From contig NZ_JAIOAB010000024.1 in the NCBI RefSeq assembly GCF_019890635.1, positions 1 to 64,000 on the forward strand: a DNA stretch of 64,000 bases. Direction: 5' to 3'. This document shows, one piece after another, positions 18,848-26,873 of this stretch. Source of the stretch: Streptomyces sennicomposti (GTDB lineage: Bacteria > Actinomycetota > Actinomycetes > Streptomycetales > Streptomycetaceae). The notes beneath the pieces were generated by a model that was not told the DNA's origin, searched no databases, and saw only the letters and a program-made list of their open reading frames with translations. A program made the translations under genes and the position numbers. Within the stretch, counting starts at the first letter, position 1, and each line of letters starts with the position of its first letter.

Positions 18848-18996
18848 GGCGTGGGCGCTCCAGAGGTCGTCGGAGTGGTCCTCGGCAGCCGGCCGGCCGT
18901 GTCCTCGGGTGGGGTCCGACGGGTGGAACCGCCGCCCGTCCGGTGAAATTCCGTTCGGGTCCGCGCCGTTGTGAACCATTCCGGGTCAGGGGTCGT

Positions 18997-19506
18997 ATGC
19001 GTGCCGAGTTCGTCCGCACCGCTCGTCTCGAGCTGGTGCCGCTGGAGGCGGGACACGCCGGGGAGATGGCAGAGGTGCTGGCCGATCCGGCGCTGCACGA
19101 GTTCATCGGGGGTGCGCCGCTCGGGGCGGCGCGGTTGCGCGAGCGGTACGCGCGGCTGGCGGGCGGGTCGCCGGACCCCGAGGTCTCCTGGTGCAACTGG
19201 GTCCTGCGGACGCGGGAGCGGCCCTGTCGGCTGGTGGGGACCGTGCAGGCCACCGTGACCGCCGGCGGCTCGGTCGCCGAGGTCGCCTGGGTGGTCGGCA
19301 CCGCCTGGCAGGGGCGCGGATTCGCCTCGGAGGCGGCGCGCGGGCTGGTCGGGCTGCTGGAGCGGCGGGGCGTCGGTCTGGTCCTCGCGCACATCCACCC
19401 GGAGCACCGGGCCTCCGCCGCCGTCGCCCGCGCCGCCGGGCTCGCGCCGACCGACGAGAGGGCGGACGGGGAGGTGGTGTGGCGGCTGGCACTCGGCGGG
19501 TGGTGA
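18997..19506 (+). CDS. GNAT-family N-acetyltransferase (RimJ/RimL-like)
   Basis: 169 aa. Starts MRAEFVRTARLELVPLEAGH, the usual RimJ/RimL-type opening; the acetyl-CoA loop is VVGTAWQGRGFASEAARGLV (Q/R-x-x-G-x-G/A) and the C-terminus has IHPEHRASAAVARAAGL. AGGGG lies a few bases before the ATG. Substrate unknown. Monocistronic, convergent with the LacI gene. Confidence 0.85.
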   Translation: MRAEFVRTARLELVPLEAGHAGEMAEVLADPALHEFIGGAPLGAARLRERYARLAGGSPDPEVSWCNWVLRTRERPCRLVGTVQATVTAGGSVAEVAWVVGTAWQGRGFASEAARGLVGLLERRGVGLVLAHIHPEHRASAAVARAAGLAPTDERADGEVVWRLALGGW

Positions 19507-19557
19507 GCGGACCGGCGCACACCGCCCGATCCGGCGCCCTGCCGCGTGAGACCGCCG

Positions 19558-20610
19558 TTATGACGACGCCCGCACCACCAGTTCCGTCGGGAGTACCGCG
19601 TGGTGGGGTTCGTGGGCGGGGGCGCCGGCCAGGCGGCGGTCGGCGATCTCCGTCAGGAGCAGGTCGATCATGGCGCGGCCCATCTCCTCGATGGGCTGGC
19701 GGACGCTGGTCAGCGGCGGGTCCATGTGCCGGGCGATGGCCGAGTCGTCGTAGCCGACCAGGGCCACGTCCTCGGGGGTACGGCGGCCCCGTTCGCGCAG
19801 CACCTGCCGGGCGCCGGCCGCGGTGACGTCCGAACCGGCGAAGACGGCGTCCACGTCGGGCGCGTTGTCCAGCAGCCGCGCCATCGCGCGCCGTCCGCCC
19901 TCCTCCGTGAAGTCGCCCTGTTCGACCAGGACTTCGTCCACCCCGAGGCCCGCCTCGCGCAGCGCGTCGCGGTAGCCGTCGACGCGTCGCTGGGCGCCGT
20001 AGACGTCCAGGTGGCCGGTGATGTGGGCGATCCGGCGCCGGCCGCCGGCCAGCAGGTGCTCCACCGCCGAGCGCGCGCCGCCGTAGTTGTCCGAGTCCAC
20101 CGAGGGCAGGGTCTCCGCCGCCGAGCGCGGGCCGCTGATCACGGCCGGGATCTCCAGCTGGGCCACCAGGTCGGGCAGCGGGTCGTCGGCGTGCACGGAC
20201 ACCAGCAGCACCCCGTCCACCCGGTGCGCGGCCAGGTACTGGGCGAGCCGCCGCCGCTCGCGGTCGCCGCCCGCGAAGGTCAGCAGCAACTGCATCTCGG
20301 TGTCGGCGAGTTCGGCGCCCACACCGCGCAGCATGTCGGAGAAGTACGGCTCGGCGAAGAACCGCGTCTCCGGTTCGGGCACCACCAGCGCGATCGCGTC
20401 GGTGCGGTTGGCGGCCAGGGCGCGGGCGGCGGTGTTGGGGACGTAGCCGAGTTCGGCGACGGCCGCCTCGACGGCGGCGCGGGTGGCGTCGCTGACCCGG
20501 GGCGAGCCGTTGATCACCCGCGAGACCGTGCCGCGGCCCACACCGGCCCGGGCGGCGACCTCCTCCAGGGTGGGCCGCCGACCGCCACGGTTCCGCCCGC
20601 CGTTGACCAT
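19558..20610 (-). CDS. LacI-family regulator, second CebR-like protein
   Basis: 350 aa, normal LacI length. The HTH (~12-65) contains TLEEVAARAGVGRGTVSRVI, with the hinge helix GYVPNTAARALAANRTD; the sugar-binding domain follows to VLPTELVVRASS. Its recognition-helix stretch VGRGTVSRVINGSP is identical to that of the CebR-like protein at 26874, so both should read the same TGGGAGCGCTCCCA operators. It lies downstream of bglC in the same direction. Its effector could be cellobiose or another beta-glucoside. Confidence 0.85.
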   Translation of the reverse strand: MVNGGRNRGGRRPTLEEVAARAGVGRGTVSRVINGSPRVSDATRAAVEAAVAELGYVPNTAARALAANRTDAIALVVPEPETRFFAEPYFSDMLRGVGAELADTEMQLLLTFAGGDRERRRLAQYLAAHRVDGVLLVSVHADDPLPDLVAQLEIPAVISGPRSAAETLPSVDSDNYGGARSAVEHLLAGGRRRIAHITGHLDVYGAQRRVDGYRDALREAGLGVDEVLVEQGDFTEEGGRRAMARLLDNAPDVDAVFAGSDVTAAGARQVLRERGRRTPEDVALVGYDDSAIARHMDPPLTSVRQPIEEMGRAMIDLLLTEIADRRLAGAPAHEPHHAVLPTELVVRASS

Positions 20611-20929
20611 AGTCGCGCCTTCCGTTCGCAGCCGTCAGGCCAGGAATGTAACAGCCTGCGGCCTACCGCCCCCTCCCCCGTCATCGTGCCCCCTCCGCCG
20701 CGGGACCACCCCGGCGGGGGACGCACGGAGCACGCCCGGGGGACGCACGGGGCACGCACGAGGGCGGGGGGCGGGGCGGGGGCGCGGCGGTCCTCCCGGG
20801 CCGACCGGTCGTGCGGCCGACCAGTCCGCCGGCCGACCGTCCCTCCGGCCGGTCCTCCGGCCGGTCCTCCGGCCTCCCCCCGCCCCTCCCCGTCCCCCGT
20901 CCCGCCCTCGGCGGATCCTCGGCGGGTCC
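20611..20929. repeat. 319-bp gap with short GC-rich direct repeats
   Basis: No gene. Contains two GGGGGACGCACGG-type copies near 20715-20755 and three tandem TCCGGCCGGTCC-like units near 20850-20878. No operator of the CebR type is seen before the LacI gene, so its control is unclear; it may be read through from bglC. Confidence 0.5.
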
Positions 20930-22387
20930 TCAGCGCCCCGCCGGCAAGGCGTTCGCGCGGATCACCTCCGCGTACCAGTGGGCGCTCGCCTTGGGGATGC
21001 GGCGCTGGGTGCCGTAGTCGACGTAGACGGCGCCGAAGCGCTTCGAGTAGCCGTAGGACCACTCGAAGTTGTCCAGCAGGGACCACAGGAAGTAGCCCCG
21101 CACGTCCGCCCCGTCGGCGATGGCCCGCCGCACCGCGTCCAGGTGGGCGTGCAGGTACGCGATGCGCTGCGGGTCGTTCACCACGCCCTCGGGCGAGACG
21201 TAGTCGTCGAAGGCGGCGCCGTTCTCGGTGACCATCAGCGGCAGCTCGGGGTGCGACGCCGCCAGGCCGGTCAGCAGAGTGTGCAGCCCGCTCGGGTCGA
21301 TGGCCCAGTTCATCGCGGTCAGGTCGTCGTTGGCGAGGTGGAAGGCGATGTGGTCGGAGCCGGTCCACGGGGAGTGCTCGCTCGCGCCGTGCCCGTCGTT
21401 CTTGGTGGTGCCGGCGCCGTCCGCCGGGTGCGAGACCACGGTCGGCGCGTAGTAGTTGACGCCGAGCACGTCGATGGGGCGGGAGATCTCGGCCAGGTCG
21501 CCCTCGTGCACCAGCCGCCCCCAGTCCACCAGGTGCGCGGTGTCGGCGAGCAGGTCCTCCGGGTAGGCGCCGTCGAGGATCGGCCCGGTGAAGATCCGGT
21601 TGCCGACCGCGTCGATCCGGCGGGCGGCCTCGGCGTCCTCGGCGCTGTCGGTGAGCGGGCGCACCTGGTGCAGATTGAGGGTGATGGAGGTCTGCGCGGA
21701 CGACGGCAGCGCCGAGCGCAGTGCGCCGATCGCCTTGCCGTGGGCGAGGTTGAGGTGGTGCGCGGCGCGCAGGGTGGCCGCCGGGTCGGTACGGCCCGGG
21801 GCGTGCACACCGGAGCCGTAGCCGAGGAAGGCGCTGCACCAGGGCTCGTTGAGGGTGGTCCACACGCCGACGCGGTCGCCGAGGGCGCGGGCGACGAGGT
21901 CGGCGTAGTCGGCGAAGCGGTCCGCGGTGTCGCGCTGCGGCCAGCCGCCCGCGTCCTCCAGTTCCTGGGGCAGGTCCCAGTGGTAGAGGGTGGCGACGGG
22001 GGTGATGCCCGCCTGGAGGAGTTCGTCGGTGAGCCGGCGGTAGAAGTCGAGGCCGCGTTCTACGGCGGGGCCGCGGCCGGTGGGCTGGACGCGCGACCAG
22101 GACACGGAGAAGCGGTACGCCTTGAGGCCGAGGCGCTTCATCAGGGCCACGTCGTCGCGGTAGCGGTGGTAGTGGTCGGCGGCGATGTCGCCGGTGTCGC
22201 CGTTGCGGACCTTGCCGGGGGTGTGGCTGAAGGTGTCCCAGATGGACGGGGTCCGGCCGTCCTCGGCGGCGGCGCCCTCGACCTGGTAGGCCGCGGTGGC
22301 GGCGCCCCAGACGAATCCCGTCGGGAAGGAGAGGGAGGCGGCGCCCGGGGCCGGCTGGGCGGTGGTCTCGGGTCGTACGGCGGTCAT
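20930..22387 (-). CDS. bglC: GH1 beta-glucosidase BglC
   Basis: 485-aa cytosolic family 1 beta-glucosidase, no signal peptide. N-terminus [20 protein letters not shown]; acid/base Glu in [14 protein letters not shown]; nucleophile Glu in [13 protein letters not shown]-terminal aglycone-site motif [14 protein letters not shown]. It hydrolyses imported cellobiose/cello-oligosaccharides to glucose. It follows cebEFG, the classical cebEFG-bglC order, but 450 bp away with its own CebR-type operator next to the start codon, so it is probably a separate CebR-controlled unit. Confidence 0.92.
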   Translation of the reverse strand: MTAVRPETTAQPAPGAASLSFPTGFVWGAATAAYQVEGAAAEDGRTPSIWDTFSHTPGKVRNGDTGDIAADHYHRYRDDVALMKRLGLKAYRFSVSWSRVQPTGRGPAVERGLDFYRRLTDELLQAGITPVATLYHWDLPQELEDAGGWPQRDTADRFADYADLVARALGDRVGVWTTLNEPWCSAFLGYGSGVHAPGRTDPAATLRAAHHLNLAHGKAIGALRSALPSSAQTSITLNLHQVRPLTDSAEDAEAARRIDAVGNRIFTGPILDGAYPEDLLADTAHLVDWGRLVHEGDLAEISRPIDVLGVNYYAPTVVSHPADGAGTTKNDGHGASEHSPWTGSDHIAFHLANDDLTAMNWAIDPSGLHTLLTGLAASHPELPLMVTENGAAFDDYVSPEGVVNDPQRIAYLHAHLDAVRRAIADGADVRGYFLWSLLDNFEWSYGYSKRFGAVYVDYGTQRRIPKASAHWYAEVIRANALPAGR

Positions 22388-22389
22388 GG

Positions 22390-22403
22390 TGAGAACGCTC
22401 CCA
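22390..22403. promoter_or_regulatory. CebR-type operator at bglC
   Basis: Read on the coding (minus) strand, TGGGAGCGTTCTCA, two mismatches to the CebR palindrome TGGGAGCGCTCCCA. It lies two bases upstream of the bglC ATG, and its GGGAG is the only good ribosome binding site, so CebR here could block elongation or initiation of translation-competent mRNA. Confidence 0.75.
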
Positions 22404-22415
22404 AGGTGGCGTGGC

Positions 22416-22478
22416 GGAGGAAGAAGAAGAGGAAGAGGAGAGGAAGGAGAGGAGAGGAGAGAGAGGAGGGAGGAAGGG
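22416..22478 (+). repeat. 63-bp uninterrupted purine tract upstream of bglC
   Basis: Only A and G from 22416 to 22478 on the plus strand (GGAGGAAGAAGAAGAGG and similar units), so the bglC leader RNA is pyrimidine-only there. The rest of the 430-bp bglC-cebG gap (to 22837) has no gene; it carries two GAGGTCGTCAGGGG copies near 22515-22545 and three TACGGCTTCCG-like units near 22595-22635. Confidence 0.85.
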
Positions 22479-22837
22479 CGTGGCCGGGCGCGGGGCGGGC
22501 GCTCCGGCCGGGGAGGTCGTCAGGGGCGCGAGGTCGTCAGGGGGTACGAGGCCGTGACGGGCGGGAGGTGTGACGGGGTGGGAGCGCCCGGTCCGGTACG
22601 GCTTCCGATACGGCTCCCGGTACGGCTCTTCCGCAGGCCCTACCGGACCAGGGCGGCCGACCGGCGTGCGGGGCCGGACGGAACCGGGCGGGAGGGGCGG
22701 CGGCTCGGACCGGTGCGCCGAGTCCCCCGCGGAAGCGGAGGGGCAGGGGGGCGGAAGGCGCCCGGGGAAGGCGATCCGTACCGTGTCCGCACTCCCCCGC
22801 ACACCCTCGCGCGCCCCGGCCGCCCCGCCGCGCCCCG

Positions 22838-23755
22838 TCAGCCCTTGACCGCCCCCGCCATGATCCCCCCGACGATCTGCTTGCCGAAGATCACGAAGAC
22901 CAGCAGCAGCGGCAGCGTGCTGATCAGCGCGCCCGCCATGACGATGCTCTGGTCGGGGGTGTAGGACGCGCTGAGCTGGCCGAGTGCCACCTGGATGGTG
23001 GGGTTCTCCTGGTCCAGCGCGAGGAACGGCCAGAAGAAGTCGTTCCACGCCTGCACGAAGGTGAGCATGCCGAGCACCATCATCGCGGGCCGGGCGGCGG
23101 GCAGGACGACGTTCCACACGATGCGGATGTTGCTGGCCCCGTCCACCTTGGCGGCCTCGATCAGCTCGTAGGGCAGCGCCTCCAGCAGGTACTGCCGCAT
23201 GAAGAAGACGCCGAAGGCGCCGACCAGGGTCGGGAAGATCACCGACTCCAGTTTTCCGTTCCACCCGATGTCCGACATCATCATGTACAGCGGGACGACG
23301 CTGAGCTGCGGCGGGATCGTGAGGGTGGCGATGACGGCGGTCATCAGCGCGCCTCGGCCGCGGAAGCGCATCTTGGCGAAGGCGTAGCCGGCCAGGGTGC
23401 AGAAGAACAGGGTGGCGGCGGTGATGCAGCCGGCCACGATGACGGTGTTGACGATCGCCTTGGCCAGGTTGGCCTGCTCCCAGGCCGCCTGGAGGTTGTG
23501 CCACAGTCTGCCGCCCGGCACCAGCGGGGGTGGGCTGTCCAGGACCCGCGCCTGGTCGTGGGAGGCGGCCACCAGCGTCCAGTACAGCGGGAGGACCGAG
23601 CCGAGGCCGACGACGATCAGGGCGATGTAGGTGAACGGTCCGCCCCTGAGCTGCTGCCCGGCACCGATCTTGAAGCGGCCGCCCTTGCCCGGGGCGGCGG
23701 GGAGCGGTGCCGGGGCGAGGTCCGGCACGGTCTTGGTGGGACTGGTCGTGGTCAT
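22838..23755 (-). CDS. cebG: Cellobiose/cello-oligosaccharide ABC permease CebG
   Basis: 305-aa inner-membrane permease with six transmembrane helices (MalG type). A ~30-residue Pro/Ala/Gly-rich N-terminus precedes YIALIVVGLGSVLPLYWTLV. The EAA loop that docks the ATPase is EAAKVDGASNIRIVWNVVLP near residue 205. Start ATG 23755, 14 bp after cebF. No ATPase gene is in the operon; in Streptomyces the shared ATPase MsiK, encoded elsewhere, powers it. Confidence 0.9.
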   Translation of the reverse strand: MTTTSPTKTVPDLAPAPLPAAPGKGGRFKIGAGQQLRGGPFTYIALIVVGLGSVLPLYWTLVAASHDQARVLDSPPPLVPGGRLWHNLQAAWEQANLAKAIVNTVIVAGCITAATLFFCTLAGYAFAKMRFRGRGALMTAVIATLTIPPQLSVVPLYMMMSDIGWNGKLESVIFPTLVGAFGVFFMRQYLLEALPYELIEAAKVDGASNIRIVWNVVLPAARPAMMVLGMLTFVQAWNDFFWPFLALDQENPTIQVALGQLSASYTPDQSIVMAGALISTLPLLLVFVIFGKQIVGGIMAGAVKG

Positions 23756-23769
23756 CGATATCGCTCCCG

Positions 23770-24762
23770 TCAGGCCGCGCTCTTGCGCATGATCCGGCCG
23801 ACGATCCAGTTGATCAGGGCGATGAGCAGCAGCAGGACGAGCATCGCCCAGGCCACGGCCGCCGCCGGGCCGAGGTGCCCGAGCTTCCAGCCGTAGTTGA
23901 AGAGGTAGATGCTCAGCGTCTCGTACTGGTGCTCGCTGCCGCCGACGGAGCCGAGCGTGCCGCCCTGGAGCAGCAGCGGCTCGCCGAACAGCTGCATGGA
24001 GCCGATCGTCGAGATGACGATGGTGAACAGGATCGTCGGCCGCAGCGCGGGGATGGTCACCTTGCGGAACTGCTGCCAGCGCGAGGCCCCGTCGATCGAT
24101 GCGGCCTCGTACAGGTCGGTCGGCACGGCCTGCATGGCGGCCAGGTAGATCAGGGCGTTGTAGCCGGTCCAGCGCCAGATCACGATGACCGAGATGGCGA
24201 TCTTGGAGGTCCACTCGCCGTTGCCCCAGTCGGTGTTGCCCGCGCCGAAGAAGTGCAGCACCCAGTTGAGCAGGCCGCCGTCGGCGCGGAAGACCAGGGC
24301 GAAGACCAGGGCCGCGGTGGCGACCGAGGTGGCGTACGGGGTGAGGATGACGGTCCGCCAGAAGGTGCTGGCGCGAAGCTTGTAGTTGAGCAGATGGGCC
24401 AGGCCGAGTGCCACGAGCAGCTGCGGGACGGTGGAGATGACGCCGATGACGAAGGTGTTGGCGACGGCCGTCCAGAACTCGGAGTCCTGGAGGATCTTGG
24501 CGAAGTTGTCGAAGCCCACCCACTCGGACTGGTCGAGCCCCGTCATCTCCACCCGGTGCAGGGCGATCCAGCCGGTGTAGAGGAGGGGGTAGAGCCCGAA
24601 GGCGCCGAAGATGAGGAAGAAGGGGGCGATGTAGGCGTACGGCGACGCCTTGTCGTCGAAGCGCCACAGCCGGGAACGCCATGTGCTGTGCCGCTTCGAG
24701 GCGGTACCGGTGCCGCCGGGCGGCGGGGTGTAGGCGCCCCGTGCGGGAGTTGTCGTTGCCAC
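23770..24762 (-). CDS. cebF: Cellobiose/cello-oligosaccharide ABC permease CebF
   Basis: 330 aa, six helices (MalF type). Start GTG 24762 with a GAAGGA site about nine bases upstream; longer ATG starts run into the repeat-rich spacer. The N-terminal ~35 residues are polar, then SPYAYIAPFFLIFGAFGLYPLLYTG. EAA loop: EAASIDGASRWQQFRKVTIPAL. Separated from cebE by 294 bp containing a hairpin and tandem repeats, which may set a lower permease than binding-protein level. Confidence 0.9.
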   Translation of the reverse strand: MATTTPARGAYTPPPGGTGTASKRHSTWRSRLWRFDDKASPYAYIAPFFLIFGAFGLYPLLYTGWIALHRVEMTGLDQSEWVGFDNFAKILQDSEFWTAVANTFVIGVISTVPQLLVALGLAHLLNYKLRASTFWRTVILTPYATSVATAALVFALVFRADGGLLNWVLHFFGAGNTDWGNGEWTSKIAISVIVIWRWTGYNALIYLAAMQAVPTDLYEAASIDGASRWQQFRKVTIPALRPTILFTIVISTIGSMQLFGEPLLLQGGTLGSVGGSEHQYETLSIYLFNYGWKLGHLGPAAAVAWAMLVLLLLIALINWIVGRIMRKSAA

Positions 24763-24828
24763 GGAGGGAGTCCTTCCCTGGAGGTCTGGCCGGGTACGGG
24801 GCGGAAGTCGGGTCCGGCGCACACGGCT

Positions 24829-24906
24829 CGGTGCGTACGACCCGGTGCGTACGACCCGGTGTGTACGACCCGGTGCGTACGGCGGCTCCGGTGCGTACGG
24901 CGGCTC
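24829..24906. repeat. Tandem repeat in the cebE-cebF spacer
   Basis: Three copies of a 14-bp unit CGGTGCGTACGACC (the third has GTGTGTACG) at 24829, 24843 and 24857, then two copies of an 18-bp variant CGGTGCGTACGGCGGCTC at 24871 and 24889. Every unit has the palindrome GTAC at the same place. Confidence 0.9.
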
Positions 24907-25014
24907 CCGCACGGCCGGCGGTGGTCCCTCAGGCGGGACCGGGACCGCGGCGACGGCCGCCACACGGCTCCGCGCCCGCCGCGGCAGCCGTCGTACGGCT
25001 TCGCGGGCGGGCGC

Positions 25015-25045
25015 GGTGCGGGCGGCCGGCGTGGCCGCCCGCACC
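25015..25045 (-). terminator. Hairpin after cebE (attenuator or mRNA stabiliser)
   Basis: A perfect 13-bp stem with loop GGCGT (25028-25032), starting 11 bp after the cebE stop. Strong hairpins after the binding-protein gene are common in sugar ABC operons, where they hold back read-through into the permeases. Confidence 0.7.
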
Positions 25046-25056
25046 CCGGGCTGTCG

Positions 25057-26379
25057 TCAGCCGAGCGCCTTGTCGACCGATTCGGTCGCGGCCTTCCAGG
25101 CCTTGTCGGGGCTGGTGCCCCGCGTCTCCATGTTGTTGATCTGGTTGGAGATCGTGTCCTTGATCACGCCGTCCTTCGCGCCGAGCACGGCCTCGGGGAT
25201 GGACTTGGCCTCGTCGGCGTAGATCTCGCCGATCGGGGCGTCGCTGAAGTACGGGAGCTTGGCGCTCTTCACACTGGCCAGCTCGTAGGCGCCCTTGTTG
25301 GACGGGAAGACGCCGACGGCCTTGAACACGGCGGCCTGCTGCTCGGGCGCGGTCAGCCACTTGACCAGCTCGGTGGCCTCCTTGACGTGCTTGCCGCCCT
25401 TGGGCACGGCCAGGAAGGAGCCGCCCCAGTTGGCCGCGGTGGTGCCGGGCGCACGGGAGATGTCCCACTTGCCCTTGTAGGCGTCACCGGAGTAGGTCGA
25501 GATCTGGGCGGCCATCCACGCCGGGCACACCATGGAGGCGATCTGGCCCTTGCGCAGCGCCGTCTGCCACGGGACACCGAACTGGGGCAGGCCGGCGCTC
25601 AGCTTCTTCGAGGCGGTCTCGGCGGCCAGGTCCCAGCCCTGCTTGACGGCCTGGCTGTCCTTGTAGACCGGCTTGCCGTCCGCGTCGTAGTACTGCTGGG
25701 CGGAGGAGCTGACGACCGCGTTGTACATGGCGCTCGCGGAGTCCATGAAGTAGGTGCCGGAGGGCGCCTTCGCCTTGTACTGCTCACCGAGCTTGAGGTA
25801 GTCCTCCCAGCCGCCCGAGATCGCCTTGGCCACGGCCTCGCGGTCGGTGGGCAGGCCCGCCTTCTGGAAGAGGTCCTTGCGGTAGCACAGGGACATCGGG
25901 CCGATGTCGGTGCCGGCGCCGATGACCGTGCCGTCCTTCGCGGTGGCCTGCTTCTCCTTCCAGGAGACCCAGTCGCTCACGTTGATGGTCTTGCTCAGGT
26001 CGGCGAACTTGCCCGCCTGGGTGTCGACGATCTCCTTGATGCGGCCGACCTCGATGCCCGTGACGTCGCCCAGCCCGCTGTTCGAGTTCAGCTGCTGAAG
26101 GAACTTCGGGTAGTACTGCTGCTCCTCGGCGGTGGTCTCTTCCTTGACCGTGATGTTCGGGTGCAGCTTGTGGTACTGCTCGAACAGACCGGCTTCCTTG
26201 TAGCCGAACTGACCGAAGTCGGCCAGTTTGAGGGTGATGTTCCCGTTGGAGTCCGAGGCGTCCGAGTCGCCGTCGTCGCTGCTGCAGCCGGTCAGCAGCA
26301 GGGCGGAGGCCGTCAGGACCGTCGTGGTCAGGGCCGCTGCTCTGCGGCCACGACCGCCGCCGGTACGGGTGATGCGCAT
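25057..26379 (-). CDS. cebE: Cellobiose/cello-oligosaccharide-binding lipoprotein CebE
   Basis: 440 aa from ATG 26379, which has a perfect AAGGAG site. Signal peptide with lipobox LLLTGC, then a Ser/Asp-rich linker (SSDDGDSDASDSNGN) and a family 1 solute-binding domain starting ITLKLADFGQFGY. Motifs: TGIEVGRIKEIV, APGTTAANWGGSFLAVPKGG. The strong start and downstream hairpin fit high expression. In S. griseus, S. scabiei and others CebE binds cellobiose/cellotriose; here the assignment comes from similarity in layout and the CebR-type boxes. Confidence 0.88.
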   Translation of the reverse strand: MRITRTGGGRGRRAAALTTTVLTASALLLTGCSSDDGDSDASDSNGNITLKLADFGQFGYKEAGLFEQYHKLHPNITVKEETTAEEQQYYPKFLQQLNSNSGLGDVTGIEVGRIKEIVDTQAGKFADLSKTINVSDWVSWKEKQATAKDGTVIGAGTDIGPMSLCYRKDLFQKAGLPTDREAVAKAISGGWEDYLKLGEQYKAKAPSGTYFMDSASAMYNAVVSSSAQQYYDADGKPVYKDSQAVKQGWDLAAETASKKLSAGLPQFGVPWQTALRKGQIASMVCPAWMAAQISTYSGDAYKGKWDISRAPGTTAANWGGSFLAVPKGGKHVKEATELVKWLTAPEQQAAVFKAVGVFPSNKGAYELASVKSAKLPYFSDAPIGEIYADEAKSIPEAVLGAKDGVIKDTISNQINNMETRGTSPDKAWKAATESVDKALG

Positions 26380-26590
26380 TCCACTACTCCTTGTTCCAGT
26401 GGGGAACGGGACCTCAGGAATCAGACCGCCGGGGTTCGACGGCTCGGACCTGCCCTCTCGGATCGAGCAGCGGCCAGCCCACAGCACTGGGCGTGCGGTG
26501 AAAAGGTGCTGGTCAACGGTGTGTCATGCGAGTCAGAGGGAAGGACCTTGGGTGGTTCGGTCCACACGGGAGGCGACTCCTACGTTTCCG

Positions 26591-26604
26591 TGGGACCGCT
26601 CCCA
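26591..26604. promoter_or_regulatory. CebR-type operator for cebEFG
   Basis: TGGGACCGCTCCCA, one mismatch to the CebR palindrome, 212 bp upstream of cebE and 270 bp upstream of cebR. It is the only such box in the 494-bp divergent gap (26380-26873), which otherwise holds no gene and must contain both promoters. Confidence 0.8.
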
Positions 26605-26873
26605 CGCGGCATGTCCGGAAGACTCGTGGTTGCCGGGCCAGGTGTCAAGAGTTGAAAACGGCGTTGTTGCGCAAGCGTGTTCGGCGCGTCACGTGAATGT
26701 GTCTGGAACGGCGGCGACATCCGCCCGACACCGGCCGGACGCACAGCGGATTCACGCAGGTCACAGACGGGCCGGTGGAGCCGGTCGCGGACCGGCGGGC
26801 GACGCCGGGGCCGTGGCCGGATTTTTCTGGGCCAGAATGAGGCGACCCCCGACCGACCGCCGGAAGGTGAACG

